Source: Clostridia bacterium (GTDB lineage: Bacteria > Bacillota > Clostridia > Christensenellales > CAG-138). From it: a stretch of 39,974 nt of DNA. The stretch lies in contig JAFRRO010000019.1 in NCBI GenBank assembly GCA_017428025.1, positions 1 to 39,974 of the forward strand, written 5' to 3'. The notes beneath the pieces were generated by a model, which was not told where the DNA came from, searched no databases, and was given only the letters and a program-made list of their open reading frames with translations. This document shows positions 25,045-32,684 of this stretch, piece after piece; positions within the stretch are counted from its first letter, which is position 1, and every line of letters starts with the position of its first letter. The position numbers and the translations under genes are program-made.

Positions 25045-25536
25045 TCATTCCTGCGGAACCGGATTCAGAACGATCACCTTATGATCGTACCATTTGCCCT
25101 TTGTGCCGACCAGCGCAAGATCGAACTCCTCGCCGATGACCGGAACCGGAACGTCGAAGCCGTAGACCTCCTCGGTCATGCCGTCGTCGTACGTCACGGT
25201 ATCGAGCGTCGGCTCAAGCAGCACGGCGCCGGGCTTTTTCGCGTCCTCCGCAAGTCCCAGATACAGGTTTACGGTGTTCTTGGACGGCAGCGTGATGTGG
25301 ATCGTCGCCTTGCCGTCCTTGACCGTCAGAACGCCTTTTCCGTGATGCGCCTCGTTGACGTGAAACATCGATCCGTCGGTCTTGAACTCCGCCGCATACA
25401 CGCCGTCCGGAAGATCGATCTTCGATTCGGGCGCTTCGGTCTCGACGGGCTTTTCCGGCTCCGCGGTTTTGCCGCATGCGGCGAAAGACATCGCAAGCAT
25501 CGCGGCTGCAAGCAGCAGTACAACGGTTCGTCTCAT
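25045..25536 (-). CDS. Second small lipoprotein with a related beta domain
   Basis: 163 residues with AAGGAAGG before the ATG. Signal peptide with lipobox SFAAC (Cys21), then a Pro/Glu-rich linker to about 40. The domain has DGVYAAEFKTDGSMFHVN, then GVLTVKDGKATIHITLPS, and further strands FDVPVPVIGEEFDLALVG. The shared G-x-Y...LTVKDG...-strand order suggests a paralogue of the next gene, with insertions and a different ligand loop (NEAHHGKG, with two His). I do not know its ligand. It lies 24 bases downstream of the cbiK-like gene in the same operon. Confidence 0.72.
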   Translation of the reverse strand: MRRTVVLLLAAAMLAMSFAACGKTAEPEKPVETEAPESKIDLPDGVYAAEFKTDGSMFHVNEAHHGKGVLTVKDGKATIHITLPSKNTVNLYLGLAEDAKKPGAVLLEPTLDTVTYDDGMTEEVYGFDVPVPVIGEEFDLALVGTKGKWYDHKVIVLNPVPQE

Positions 25537-25560
25537 AGGTTTCCTTCCTTTACAACGGGA

Positions 25561-26781
25561 TTATTCGCCCTTGATCGCGTCGCCAGTATGCGCAACGTAC
25601 AGCGCCTGCACGTCTGCAATCCTGCCGAGACCGGCGATCTGCGTCTTGATTTCGGTGAAATGACCGCTCGCCGTGAACATGGAGAGCCACGATTCGGGAT
25701 CGTCGGGATCCGCCATGTCGTTGTTTGCGTGATCGCCTGCAACGACCATCAGCGGGCGAAGAATGACCTTGGTGTAGCCCGCCGCGCGGACCGCCTCGAT
25801 GACCGCCTCGCAGGACGTCTCTTCGGGCTCGCCCTCGACCGTGCCGATGAATACGTTCTGATAGCCGAGGCTGTTCATCATGTTCTGCATCTGGGTGTAG
25901 GTGACCTTCGCCGTGTGCGAGGTGCCGTGTCCCATGAACACGAACGCAACGCCGTCCGCTTCCGCCGCTTCGAGCGTTTCATAGCCCGCAGCCTTCACCG
26001 CTTCCGCCGTGATCGCCTTTGCAACGACTTCCTTGTCCGCGTTGACCTCCGCCGCATCCTTGCCGACGGTGCCCAGAAGCGGCAGCGCGATTTTGACGGA
26101 TTCGAACTTGTCCGCATACTTCGCGACCGCTTCGCACAGCTCGTCGTACTCTGCGCCCTGCATCAGGTGCGTCGGCTGGACCACGAGGTTCCTGACGCCG
26201 TTGCTGACCGCACGTTCGAGCGCCTGATCCATGTTGTCGATGAATTCGCCGTCGCGCGCCTGCACGTGGTTGATGATGATCTGCGCGGTGAACGCTCTGC
26301 GCACCGACCAGTCGGGATATGCGCTCTCAAGCGCCGCTTCGATGCCGCCGATGTCCTCCGCACGGCTTTCGTTGAACGACGTGCCGAAGCTCACGACCAG
26401 CAGCTCGTTTTCACCGATGCCGTCCGCGTTCTTCGGATCGTCCTTCGACGCGTCGCCGGTGTCTCTGCCGAAGTAATCGGGATCGGCTTCCTCACCCTCG
26501 ACAAGCTCCTTCTGCGCATCGCTGAGCGCATCCCACGCCGCCTTTGCGGCCGCGCACTGCGCGTCGGTTTCGTCCGTGCGCTCCTGCACGTAGATCGCGT
26601 CGATCAGCGCCGCGCACTCCGCCGCCAGTTCCGCATCGGTCTTGCCCGCGGGCTCGGGCGCCGGTTCATCCGCCTTTGCCGGTTCCGCCGTCGGTTCCGC
26701 TTCGGGCTGCGTGCCCGTGCATGCCGCAAACACGCCGAACAGCATGATCGCCGCAACCAGCATTGCAATCGTCTTTTTCAT
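25561..26781 (-). CDS. cbiK: Exported (lipoprotein) sirohydrochlorin cobaltochelatase, CbiK type
   Basis: 406 residues from ATG 26779-26781 with AGGAGGAAA upstream. A lipoprotein signal (lipobox VFAAC, Cys21) is followed by an acidic, Pro/Ala-rich linker (22-46) and a helical segment (47-96). Residues 125-400 are a CbiK-like chelatase: ELLVVSFGTSFNESR, LVVQPTHLMQG, LPLLGTVG, FVFMGHGTSHTAKVTYTQM with His285, and LRPLMVVAGDHANND with His351, the two metal-site histidines of the family. It would put cobalt into sirohydrochlorin, but outside the membrane. Periplasmic CbiK is known in Desulfovibrio, and may hold haem or metal there. It is the first gene after the riboswitch. Confidence 0.88.
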   Translation of the reverse strand: MKKTIAMLVAAIMLFGVFAACTGTQPEAEPTAEPAKADEPAPEPAGKTDAELAAECAALIDAIYVQERTDETDAQCAAAKAAWDALSDAQKELVEGEEADPDYFGRDTGDASKDDPKNADGIGENELLVVSFGTSFNESRAEDIGGIEAALESAYPDWSVRRAFTAQIIINHVQARDGEFIDNMDQALERAVSNGVRNLVVQPTHLMQGAEYDELCEAVAKYADKFESVKIALPLLGTVGKDAAEVNADKEVVAKAITAEAVKAAGYETLEAAEADGVAFVFMGHGTSHTAKVTYTQMQNMMNSLGYQNVFIGTVEGEPEETSCEAVIEAVRAAGYTKVILRPLMVVAGDHANNDMADPDDPESWLSMFTASGHFTEIKTQIAGLGRIADVQALYVAHTGDAIKGE

Positions 26782-26853
26782 CTTGTTTCCTCCTGTCTTT
26801 TGGGTTTTTCCCAACTCTATGTGAATGCCTCACACGACAAAAGTCACGGCACG

Positions 26854-26882
26854 AAAAAAGCTCCTTACCGAACGGTAAAGAG
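26854..26882 (-). terminator. Intrinsic terminator between the B12 riboswitch and cbiK
   Basis: On the minus strand CTCTTTACC and GGTAAGGAG form a nine-pair stem (one T-G pair) around GTTC, followed by CTTTTTT. It stands between the B12 aptamer and the first gene, 73 bases before the ATG, so it is the likely off-switch of the riboswitch. Confidence 0.8.
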
Positions 26883-26944
26883 ACTGCGTACATAGAGCGC
26901 CCCCAAAGCAGGAGCATGGTACACAATCAATCCCTCGTGATTTG

Positions 26945-27131
26945 GAAAATCAGCTTTTCCCGTACCAAGCATTCGGCAGGTTTCCCGGCTCGCGGCATAT
27001 GGCGCCGTCGCCTTCCCGATTTCTCAGTGGCTGTATTGCGTGACGACGCCGATCCGCATACGGTGACGAGTTCGCACAGGCGTTTCACCTGTTTCCCTTT
27101 TACCCTTTGTCCCCTTTGGAGCAAAGGCACC
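26945..27131 (-). ncRNA. Cobalamin riboswitch
   Basis: On the minus strand the conserved pieces occur in order: GGTGCC (27126-27131), AGGGAAACAGGTGAAACGCCTGTGC split here as the P3/P4 arm region 27074-27098, GCCACTG (27025-27031) and the B12 box GCCGGGAAACCTGCC (26975-26989). With the downstream terminator at 26854-26882 it would reduce transcription when adenosylcobalamin binds. The exact 3' edge is uncertain. Confidence 0.88.
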
Positions 27132-27154
27132 GACTGCTTTATTCAATTAACGAT

Positions 27155-27184
27155 ATTATAGTCCATCCTGACGATTGTTGTCAA
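27155..27184 (-). promoter_or_regulatory. Promoter of the cobalamin operon
   Basis: On the minus strand TTGACA (27179-27184) and TATAAT (27155-27160) stand 18 bases apart. Transcription would begin near 27148, 17 bases before the riboswitch. Confidence 0.8.
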
Positions 27185-27255
27185 GATACAGACGCGCTTC
27201 CGTGTCCCGAAGAAGCGGAAAGCGCGCAGTTTTCGGCAGAAGAAGCCCCGCCGCC

Positions 27256-28110
27256 TCAGTCCCGCCGGTCGGCAAAATAGCGCTCGTAGGATGCTTTTAG
27301 GAAGCGTCCGGGCACTGCGGATGCGGGATCGCGGGTGAAATCGTAGGGACCGTTGACGCGCATGAAGTCGATGAGCCCGATATGGATCGCGCCGGTCGGA
27401 CAGCGGAACGAGCAGCGCACACAGCCGATGCAGTGTTTGCCGAAACGGAATTTGCCGTCCGCATACGTGATGTTCTTGGTCGGACAGTTTTTGACGCATT
27501 TTTGACAATGCACGCATTTCTTCGGATCGACGCGAAACAGTCTGCCGTTACGGGGATAGAACCAATGCTCAATGCGGTAGAGCGCGGAGACGAACTTTGC
27601 GGAAAGCGGCGCAACGACCGGCGTTTCTTCCCCGGCTGCGATCTTCTTTGCCGCGTCGGGAATGCGCTCCTTTGCCGTCTGCCACATCAATGACGCCAGC
27701 TCGTCCGTGTGCCGGAAGACCATGTTGTAGGGCATGATATAGTGGAACTCGCCCTTGATCCGGTACCCTTTCTTTTTGAGAATGCGAATCATTTGTGCGG
27801 AGGAATTGTCGTTCAGATGCAGCGGCTCGCCGGAGGTTTTCAAAAACCAGACGTTCCCGCCTATCGCAAGATTGCGGCAGAAGGTTTTCAAAATGCGCGG
27901 CATATTGAAGCCGTAGACCGGATAGCAGAGCACAAGATCGCGCTCCGTCACCGTCTCCGATCCGTCCGCGATTTCGTGAAGGCGGACCGGAACGCCCTGT
28001 TCCGTCAATGCCGTTTCAAGCGCCTTTGCGCATTTTAGGGTGTTCCCCGTGCCCGAAAAGACATAAATCCCGATCCGATTCGCCGTCTGTTCCATTCTCC
28101 CGCCGTCCAT
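27256..28110 (-). CDS. EFR1 family flavodoxin-ferredoxin protein
   Basis: 284 residues. The N-terminal part is flavodoxin-like with the FMN phosphate loop FSGTGNTLKCAKAL. The C-terminal third carries two 4Fe-4S motifs, CVHCQKCVKNCP and CIGCVRCSFRCPTGA. The order flavodoxin then double-cluster ferredoxin defines EFR1 proteins, presumed cytoplasmic electron carriers in anaerobes. The ATG at 28110 is used here; an ATG at 28095 is also possible (GGGAG just before it but too close). A weak promoter (TTGCAT and TAAACT, 17 apart, at 28129-28157) lies upstream. It is not part of the cobalamin operon, which starts beyond its stop. Confidence 0.88.
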   Translation of the reverse strand: MDGGRMEQTANRIGIYVFSGTGNTLKCAKALETALTEQGVPVRLHEIADGSETVTERDLVLCYPVYGFNMPRILKTFCRNLAIGGNVWFLKTSGEPLHLNDNSSAQMIRILKKKGYRIKGEFHYIMPYNMVFRHTDELASLMWQTAKERIPDAAKKIAAGEETPVVAPLSAKFVSALYRIEHWFYPRNGRLFRVDPKKCVHCQKCVKNCPTKNITYADGKFRFGKHCIGCVRCSFRCPTGAIHIGLIDFMRVNGPYDFTRDPASAVPGRFLKASYERYFADRRD

Positions 28111-28153
28111 GCCCCGATTGATGGCAACAGTTTACCATATCGCGTCCCGTGAT

Positions 28154-28187
28154 GCAAGAAAAGAGCCGAAGCGCGTTGCTTCGGCTC
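28154..28187 (-). terminator. Terminator after the AI-2E family gene
   Basis: Stem GAGCCGAAGC (28163-28172) pairs exactly with 28178-28187 around five bases, and on the minus strand TTTTCTTG follows. It lies 14 bases after the stop at 28201. Confidence 0.75.
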
Positions 28188-28200
28188 GCATTGTATGAAA

Positions 28201-29346
28201 TTACCCCTCCGTGTGTTCGGTTTGTGAATCGTCTTTCGATTTGCGTCTTGCCTCCAGCCAGGGCATGAAGTATTCCCGGTACAGCATATCCAGGATCGCA
28301 ACGCCGGGGATCGCAAGGAGGATGCCGACGATGCCGAACATCCTGCCGCCGATCACCACGCCGATCAGAATCCAGAGTCCCGAAACGCCGAGGGAATCTC
28401 CGAACAGCTTGGGCTTGATGAGATAGCCGTCGACGCACTGTAAAACCACCGTGAAGATCAGAAACGCGAGCGCGTACCACGGCTTGACCAGTACGAGCAC
28501 GAACCCGCCGATGCCTGCGCCGATGACCGGTCCGAAGGTCGGGATCAGGTTGGTGACCGCGACCACGAAGGACACGAGACCGACGTACGGCATGCCGAGG
28601 ATCGTCATAAAGAGCGCGTTCACGATCCCGATGATCAGGCTGTCCAGCAGATTGAACGCGATATAGCGGTTGAAGATCTTGTGGCTCTTTGCGAAGAAAT
28701 CCTTGATCTTCTCATATCTGCTCTCGCTGACGAGCGCTTTGAGCAGGCGATTTCCGCCGTCCTTCAAACGGCGCTTTCCGCTGAGCAGATAGATCGACAG
28801 CAGAAAAGCGATCAGGAACACCACCACGCCCTTTCCGGCGCTGACCGACATCGAAAGGATCGTGTTGAGGTTGTTCTTGATGTAGTCCGTAACCGTCTCA
28901 AGGATCGCTTCGGAGGAGCTGATGAAATGGTCCAGATTCAGCGTCGAAGCGGAGACGCCGATGCGGTCGAACATGTCGTTGATCGTCGCCGCGTAACCGT
29001 CCAGATTTGCAACGAACAGGCTGACGCTTTCGATCAGCTGCGGAATCAGGATCAACAGCAGCAGCGCGAGGAACAGGATCACCGTCACAAACGCAAGAAC
29101 GGTGGATAAGGCTTCCCGCGTTTTCTCCTTTTTGATGCGGCGGAACACGCTGCGCTCATACAGCTTTGACAGCGGATTGATGAGATATGCGATCACGCAG
29201 CCGAGGATCACCGGTCTGAAATACCCGAGGAATGTCCCGACGCCCTCCCGAACGCCCGGAAGATGCGTCAATACGACATACAGAATGACCGCGATGCATG
29301 CGGCGACCGCGTAATTGAACCATGGTTTTTCCTTCAAGCGTTTCAT
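28201..29346 (-). CDS. AI-2E family membrane transporter-like protein
   Basis: 381 residues from ATG 29344-29346 with GGGGAGA upstream. About eight membrane segments are visible: two near the N-terminus, one near 85-105, one near 165-185 and a C-terminal cluster with FNLLDSLIIGIVNALFM and LIPTFGPVIGAGIGGF, the family's hallmark. A soluble loop lies at about 110-155. The family name comes from TqsA/autoinducer-2 export but members include Na+/H+ antiporters and many of unknown substrate. It has its own promoter (29380-29409) and terminator, so it is a single-gene unit. Confidence 0.88.
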   Translation of the reverse strand: MKRLKEKPWFNYAVAACIAVILYVVLTHLPGVREGVGTFLGYFRPVILGCVIAYLINPLSKLYERSVFRRIKKEKTREALSTVLAFVTVILFLALLLLILIPQLIESVSLFVANLDGYAATINDMFDRIGVSASTLNLDHFISSSEAILETVTDYIKNNLNTILSMSVSAGKGVVVFLIAFLLSIYLLSGKRRLKDGGNRLLKALVSESRYEKIKDFFAKSHKIFNRYIAFNLLDSLIIGIVNALFMTILGMPYVGLVSFVVAVTNLIPTFGPVIGAGIGGFVLVLVKPWYALAFLIFTVVLQCVDGYLIKPKLFGDSLGVSGLWILIGVVIGGRMFGIVGILLAIPGVAILDMLYREYFMPWLEARRKSKDDSQTEHTEG

Positions 29347-29379
29347 CCAACCGTCTCCCCGAAGCTGTTCTGCAGGATG

Positions 29380-29409
29380 ATTATACACCCGGCAGCGCCT
29401 GTATATCAA
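29380..29409 (-). promoter_or_regulatory. Promoter of the AI-2E family gene
   Basis: On the minus strand TTGATA (29404-29409) and TATAAT (29380-29385) are 18 bases apart, 34 bases ahead of the ATG. Confidence 0.65.
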
Positions 29410-29441
29410 GAGAAAATCTTTGCAGACCTGTCTGCCGTCCG

Positions 29442-30956
29442 TTATACGTCCAGTTCCGTGACTTCCTTCGGGTACTCGCGCAGCTCGTCCGGCTCGTGCA
29501 GCGGATCCCAGACCTGCGCGAAGAACGGATCGACCTTGGCGCGGGCGCCGTAGTTCCAGCTCTTGCGCTCGCAAACGGGGCACCAGTGACCGCCCTCCAG
29601 CACAAGCCGCGGGCTTGCCTCGAATTCGTGCCCGAACGCACAGCGGAAACGAAGCTTGGTCTTCCAATCGCCTTTTTCCATCGTTTCGGAAAGCAGCCTG
29701 CCGCCGCGGAAGGTCGCCGCGCCCTGCATGTCCTCGAAAGTGAGCTCGCTTTCGGGCTTCGATTCGTCGTAGCCGTGGTCAATATGCACGACCGTGTTCC
29801 AATCGGTGAAATGATCCATCTCGGAGGTCTTCTCCGGGAGCGCTTCCCATGCCTTTCTGCTGCCCCAGTACGCCTCGATATGATCCTCCATGTTCGCGTC
29901 TATCCAATGCTTGGTGCCGTGTTCGCCGTTCAAAAGCTTTTTGAACGTGCTCTTGATGATGGCTCCCATCAGCTTCTGCCCGCCGGGGAGCTTGCAGATG
30001 ATCTTGCCGAACGGCTTTGCCGCGCCGAGCTCCTTGAGATACGCATCGTAAAAATACTGCATGCTGTCGGAACGGAAGTGCAGATAGTCTTCGAGCTTGT
30101 CCGAATCGAGATAGTACTGCCCGTGGAAGTTGCGCGTGGCGTTGACCTTGGGATCGATCACATAGTCGATGTTTTGGATGCCGATCTCGCCGTACATGAG
30201 CTTGTACATCGTCAGCGTATCGACGCGGCAGGCTTCTCCGCCGCCGATGTTGTAGATATGTCCCCAGAACGCGCCGTCGAGCGTGCCGTCCGCTTCGAAT
30301 GCCGCGAGATTGCGCATCAATCTGCCGCTGTCGCGGTCGGAGGCGTATTCCAGCACGTTGTCGAGGCAGTTGTGGAACTGGATCGCGTCGCGGATCTTCG
30401 CCATCGCGGGACCGATGATGCCGGTCTGACGGAGGCTCACCCAATACTTGAGTCCGCTTTCGATCACATAGCGCTCCGCGGCGACCTTGGATACCGCATA
30501 GTAGTCGAACATGCTCGGCTTGATCGGATCGCCGACTCTGCCCCAATGGATCGGGGGCATGCGGTCGCCGGTCTCCGCGACGGTGCCGATATAGACGAAC
30601 CTGCAGGTGTCCGTCTTGCCTGTGTCCTTGATCGCTTCGATCAGGTTGCGCGTCGAGCCGTAGTTGTTCTGCATCGCCTTCTTGGGAAAATAGTCCGCCT
30701 GCGGAGAGACGAACGCCGCGATGTGCAGCACGATGTCCGATTGCTCAATGCACTTGCGCACATCGTCCTTGTTCAAAAGATCGCCCCAGACGATAGTCAA
30801 GCCCTTCTGCTCCGCATACGGTGCAAAAAGCTTGCGGTTTTTCTCGCTGTCACGCACAAGGATCACGAGGTTATAGAGCGTAGCCAGATCGGGAAGCATC
30901 GCCTTGAAGCTTTCAAAGCCCATGCCGCCCGCTGCGCCTGTCAGCAATACCTGCAT
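29442..30956 (-). CDS. Extended SDR/epimerase-like protein with zinc-ribbon-like C-terminus
   Basis: 504 residues. The NAD(P)-binding loop GAAGGMG (7-13) and catalytic Tyr153 and Lys157 (YYAVSK) mark an extended short-chain dehydrogenase, with IVLHIAAFVSPQ for the strand 4 region. Family members are mostly about 310-350 long. The extra C-terminal 150 residues contain RCAFGHEF and HWCPVCERK (Cys439, His443, Cys459, Cys462), which looks like a zinc ribbon. The substrate is unknown; a nucleotide sugar is one option, a redox substrate another. It begins one base after the stop of the second SDR gene and uses GGGAG inside that gene's end. Confidence 0.8.
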   Translation of the reverse strand: MQVLLTGAAGGMGFESFKAMLPDLATLYNLVILVRDSEKNRKLFAPYAEQKGLTIVWGDLLNKDDVRKCIEQSDIVLHIAAFVSPQADYFPKKAMQNNYGSTRNLIEAIKDTGKTDTCRFVYIGTVAETGDRMPPIHWGRVGDPIKPSMFDYYAVSKVAAERYVIESGLKYWVSLRQTGIIGPAMAKIRDAIQFHNCLDNVLEYASDRDSGRLMRNLAAFEADGTLDGAFWGHIYNIGGGEACRVDTLTMYKLMYGEIGIQNIDYVIDPKVNATRNFHGQYYLDSDKLEDYLHFRSDSMQYFYDAYLKELGAAKPFGKIICKLPGGQKLMGAIIKSTFKKLLNGEHGTKHWIDANMEDHIEAYWGSRKAWEALPEKTSEMDHFTDWNTVVHIDHGYDESKPESELTFEDMQGAATFRGGRLLSETMEKGDWKTKLRFRCAFGHEFEASPRLVLEGGHWCPVCERKSWNYGARAKVDPFFAQVWDPLHEPDELREYPKEVTELDV

Positions 30957-30957
30957 C

Positions 30958-31968
30958 TCATTCTCCCTTCATGCCGAGCACGGCGGTTTTCTTTTCGATG
31001 ACGTCCTTGCAGAGAAGGATGCTGTCGCCGATCGCCGCGTCGATGTCGTCGTCGGTCACGCCGAGGAATTCGCAGCCCTCGGACTTGTCGATGAACAGGT
31101 TCGAGCACATGATGTCGGTGAACTTCACCATATGAAGCCCGCCCTGAATGTTGTGCTGTTTCTGCTCCTTCATGATCTTTCTGCCGCCGATCGCGTACAT
31201 CCAGTTCGGGATCGTGACGATCTTCTTGTCCGGGCAGCCGAGGTACTTATGGACGATCTTCAAAAGCTCCACCCACGTCAGGTTGTAGCAGCCGATCGGG
31301 TAGCAGTTGCCGCCGCGGTTGCGTTCGATCGCGCCCGCGATCGCCTGTCCGACCTGATGCACGGTCACCATCGTCGAACCGCCCTTCGGGTACATGGTCA
31401 CCTTCTTCATGCTCATGACGTTTTCGACGAGGAACACCCACACCGGTTTTCTGCCCGGCTGCGTACCGAAGATGTACGGAAGCTCCAGCACCGCAACGTC
31501 CATATCATCGGCAAACGCCATCGCCGCTTCCTCCTGGTCGATGCGGCTTCTGATATACGGATGCCATTTTGTAAGCTCCTTTTCCGGCCATTTCTTGGCG
31601 GCATAGGAGAAATAGGAGCCGCAGATTGCCACGTGCTTTACGCCGCATTCGCGGCAGAGAGAAAGCAGCCGCTTGACCGGATCGATGTTGTATTTCTTGT
31701 AGAGATTGTAGATCGGCGCGGGACCTTCCACGCGCTCGTCCACGCCCGCCGCAAACACAAAGCCCTCGCAGCCTTTTAGATGCTTTTTCAACTCCTCGTC
31801 GCTCATCTCGAGATAGTTGCCGAATTCGAGCTTCATTTCGGGCGGCAGCACCGCGCCCTGCGGCAGCGGCGGCAGCACCAGAGACGATACCTCGTGCCCT
31901 CTTGCAATCAATTCTTTCGCCGCTTCCGAGCCCAGAAGCCCCGTTCCGCCGATCATAAATACCTTCAT
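30958..31968 (-). CDS. Second SDR/epimerase-like protein
   Basis: 336 residues with GGGAGGGA upstream of the ATG. GGTGLLG (7-13) is the nucleotide loop. The usual Y-x-x-x-K is Y138-IRS-R142, so the catalytic Lys is replaced by Arg, which may alter or abolish dehydrogenase activity. The C-terminal part is rich in Met and Cys (CSNLFIDKSEGCEFLG). It leads a two-gene operon with the next SDR gene. The promoter (32018-32046) faces the TetR gene, so the pair is a likely target of that repressor. Confidence 0.8.
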   Translation of the reverse strand: MKVFMIGGTGLLGSEAAKELIARGHEVSSLVLPPLPQGAVLPPEMKLEFGNYLEMSDEELKKHLKGCEGFVFAAGVDERVEGPAPIYNLYKKYNIDPVKRLLSLCRECGVKHVAICGSYFSYAAKKWPEKELTKWHPYIRSRIDQEEAAMAFADDMDVAVLELPYIFGTQPGRKPVWVFLVENVMSMKKVTMYPKGGSTMVTVHQVGQAIAGAIERNRGGNCYPIGCYNLTWVELLKIVHKYLGCPDKKIVTIPNWMYAIGGRKIMKEQKQHNIQGGLHMVKFTDIMCSNLFIDKSEGCEFLGVTDDDIDAAIGDSILLCKDVIEKKTAVLGMKGE

Positions 31969-31990
31969 GTTGCGTCCCTCCCGTGTGATA

Positions 31991-32019
31991 TTGACAAATG
32001 GTTTGTTTCCTGGTATTAT
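31991..32019 (+). promoter_or_regulatory. Promoter of the TetR gene
   Basis: TTGACA (31991-31996) and TATTAT (32014-32019) are exactly 17 bases apart. The -10 overlaps the -10 of the divergent minus-strand promoter by two bases, so the two promoters compete for the same DNA. The leader to the ATG at 32139 would be about 110 bases. Confidence 0.7.
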
Positions 32020-32046
32020 TATATCGACACCGTGTTGATATTACAA
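32018..32046 (-). promoter_or_regulatory. Promoter of the SDR gene pair
   Basis: On the minus strand TTGTAA (32041-32046) and TATAAT (32018-32023) are 17 bases apart. The spacer holds the dyad 32021-32041. Confidence 0.7.
32021..32041. promoter_or_regulatory. Candidate TetR operator between overlapping promoters
   Basis: ATATCGACAC, one centre base, then GTGTTGATAT form a 21-base dyad with a single mismatch. It covers the minus-strand spacer and the base just after the plus -10, where a repressor would block both promoters. Confidence 0.55.
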
Positions 32047-32062
32047 TCAGCAGATGTTTTAA

Positions 32063-32084
32063 GAATGTCGTGACATCGACATTC
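32063..32084. promoter_or_regulatory. Second candidate operator in the TetR leader
   Basis: GAATGTCG, TGACAT, CGACATTC: perfect eight-base arms around six bases, 55 bases before the TetR ATG. It shares the TCGACA core with the other dyad. Confidence 0.5.
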
Positions 32085-32138
32085 GGATCGGATCTGTTGA
32101 AATTCAAACAGGATTGCGAAAATTGACGGGAGGAACAT

Positions 32139-32684
32139 ATGGCAGTCAAAAACAACCGGCGCGCGCAGATGACGCGCCTGCTCTTGCGAACGGCATTGAT
32201 TGAGCTGATGCAGGAAAAGCCGTTCAATGAAATCACGATCAAGGAGATCTGCGAACAGGCGGATCTGAACCGCACGACCTTTTATCTGCACTATACCGAT
32301 CAGTTCGCCCTGCTTGCGGATGTGGAAAACGAGGTGTATCAGAAGACGCTCGAAACCCTGAAAAACGTAAAGCCCACCGCTGACGCGCCGGGCATGATCG
32401 AAACGTTTTTAAACTACATCAAGAGCAATGCGTCCCTGTTCCGCATCCTGTTCGTCGATGCGGACAGCGAGGGGTTCCGCAGCCGTTTTATTCAGAATAT
32501 GCTGAATCATCTGCGTTTCAACATTCCCCTGTCCTGCGCCGCCGAGGAAGAACCGTATCTGCTGTGTTTTCTGATGCAGGGCAGCGTGCACATGATCATG
32601 GAATGGATCAAGCGCGGATTCGATATGGAGCCCGGACAGCTTGCCGCTCTCATCTTCCGGGCCTGCAATCGCGTTGCGCCGTGA
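32139..32684 (+). CDS. TetR/AcrR family transcriptional regulator
   Basis: 181 residues with GGGAGGA before the ATG. The N-terminal 60 residues are a TetR-type HTH, ITIKEICEQADLNRTTFYLHY, in the family's usual place. The C-terminal part (about 80-180) is helical with NYIKSNASLFRILF and IMEWIKRGFD, as in the TetR_C_33-like group. It likely represses itself and the divergent SDR pair through the dyads at 32021-32041 and 32063-32084. The effector is unknown. Its last 35 bases overlap the opposite-strand membrane gene. Confidence 0.9.
   Translation: MAVKNNRRAQMTRLLLRTALIELMQEKPFNEITIKEICEQADLNRTTFYLHYTDQFALLADVENEVYQKTLETLKNVKPTADAPGMIETFLNYIKSNASLFRILFVDADSEGFRSRFIQNMLNHLRFNIPLSCAAEEEPYLLCFLMQGSVHMIMEWIKRGFDMEPGQLAALIFRACNRVAP

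Noticed and set aside
24895..26895. Plus-strand open frame of 666 codons
   Set aside because: Antisense to the two small lipoproteins and CbiK. Composition is Arg/Val/Leu-rich without motifs, and the minus-strand genes have RBS and signal peptides.
29422..29435. GCAGAC-CT-GTCTGC dyad after the SDR genes as a terminator
   Set aside because: The stem is only six pairs and the following AAAGATTTTC has no real T run, so it is too weak to list as a feature.
29322..31001. Plus-strand open frame of 559 codons
   Set aside because: Antisense to the first SDR gene, which has clear Rossmann and YxxxK motifs.
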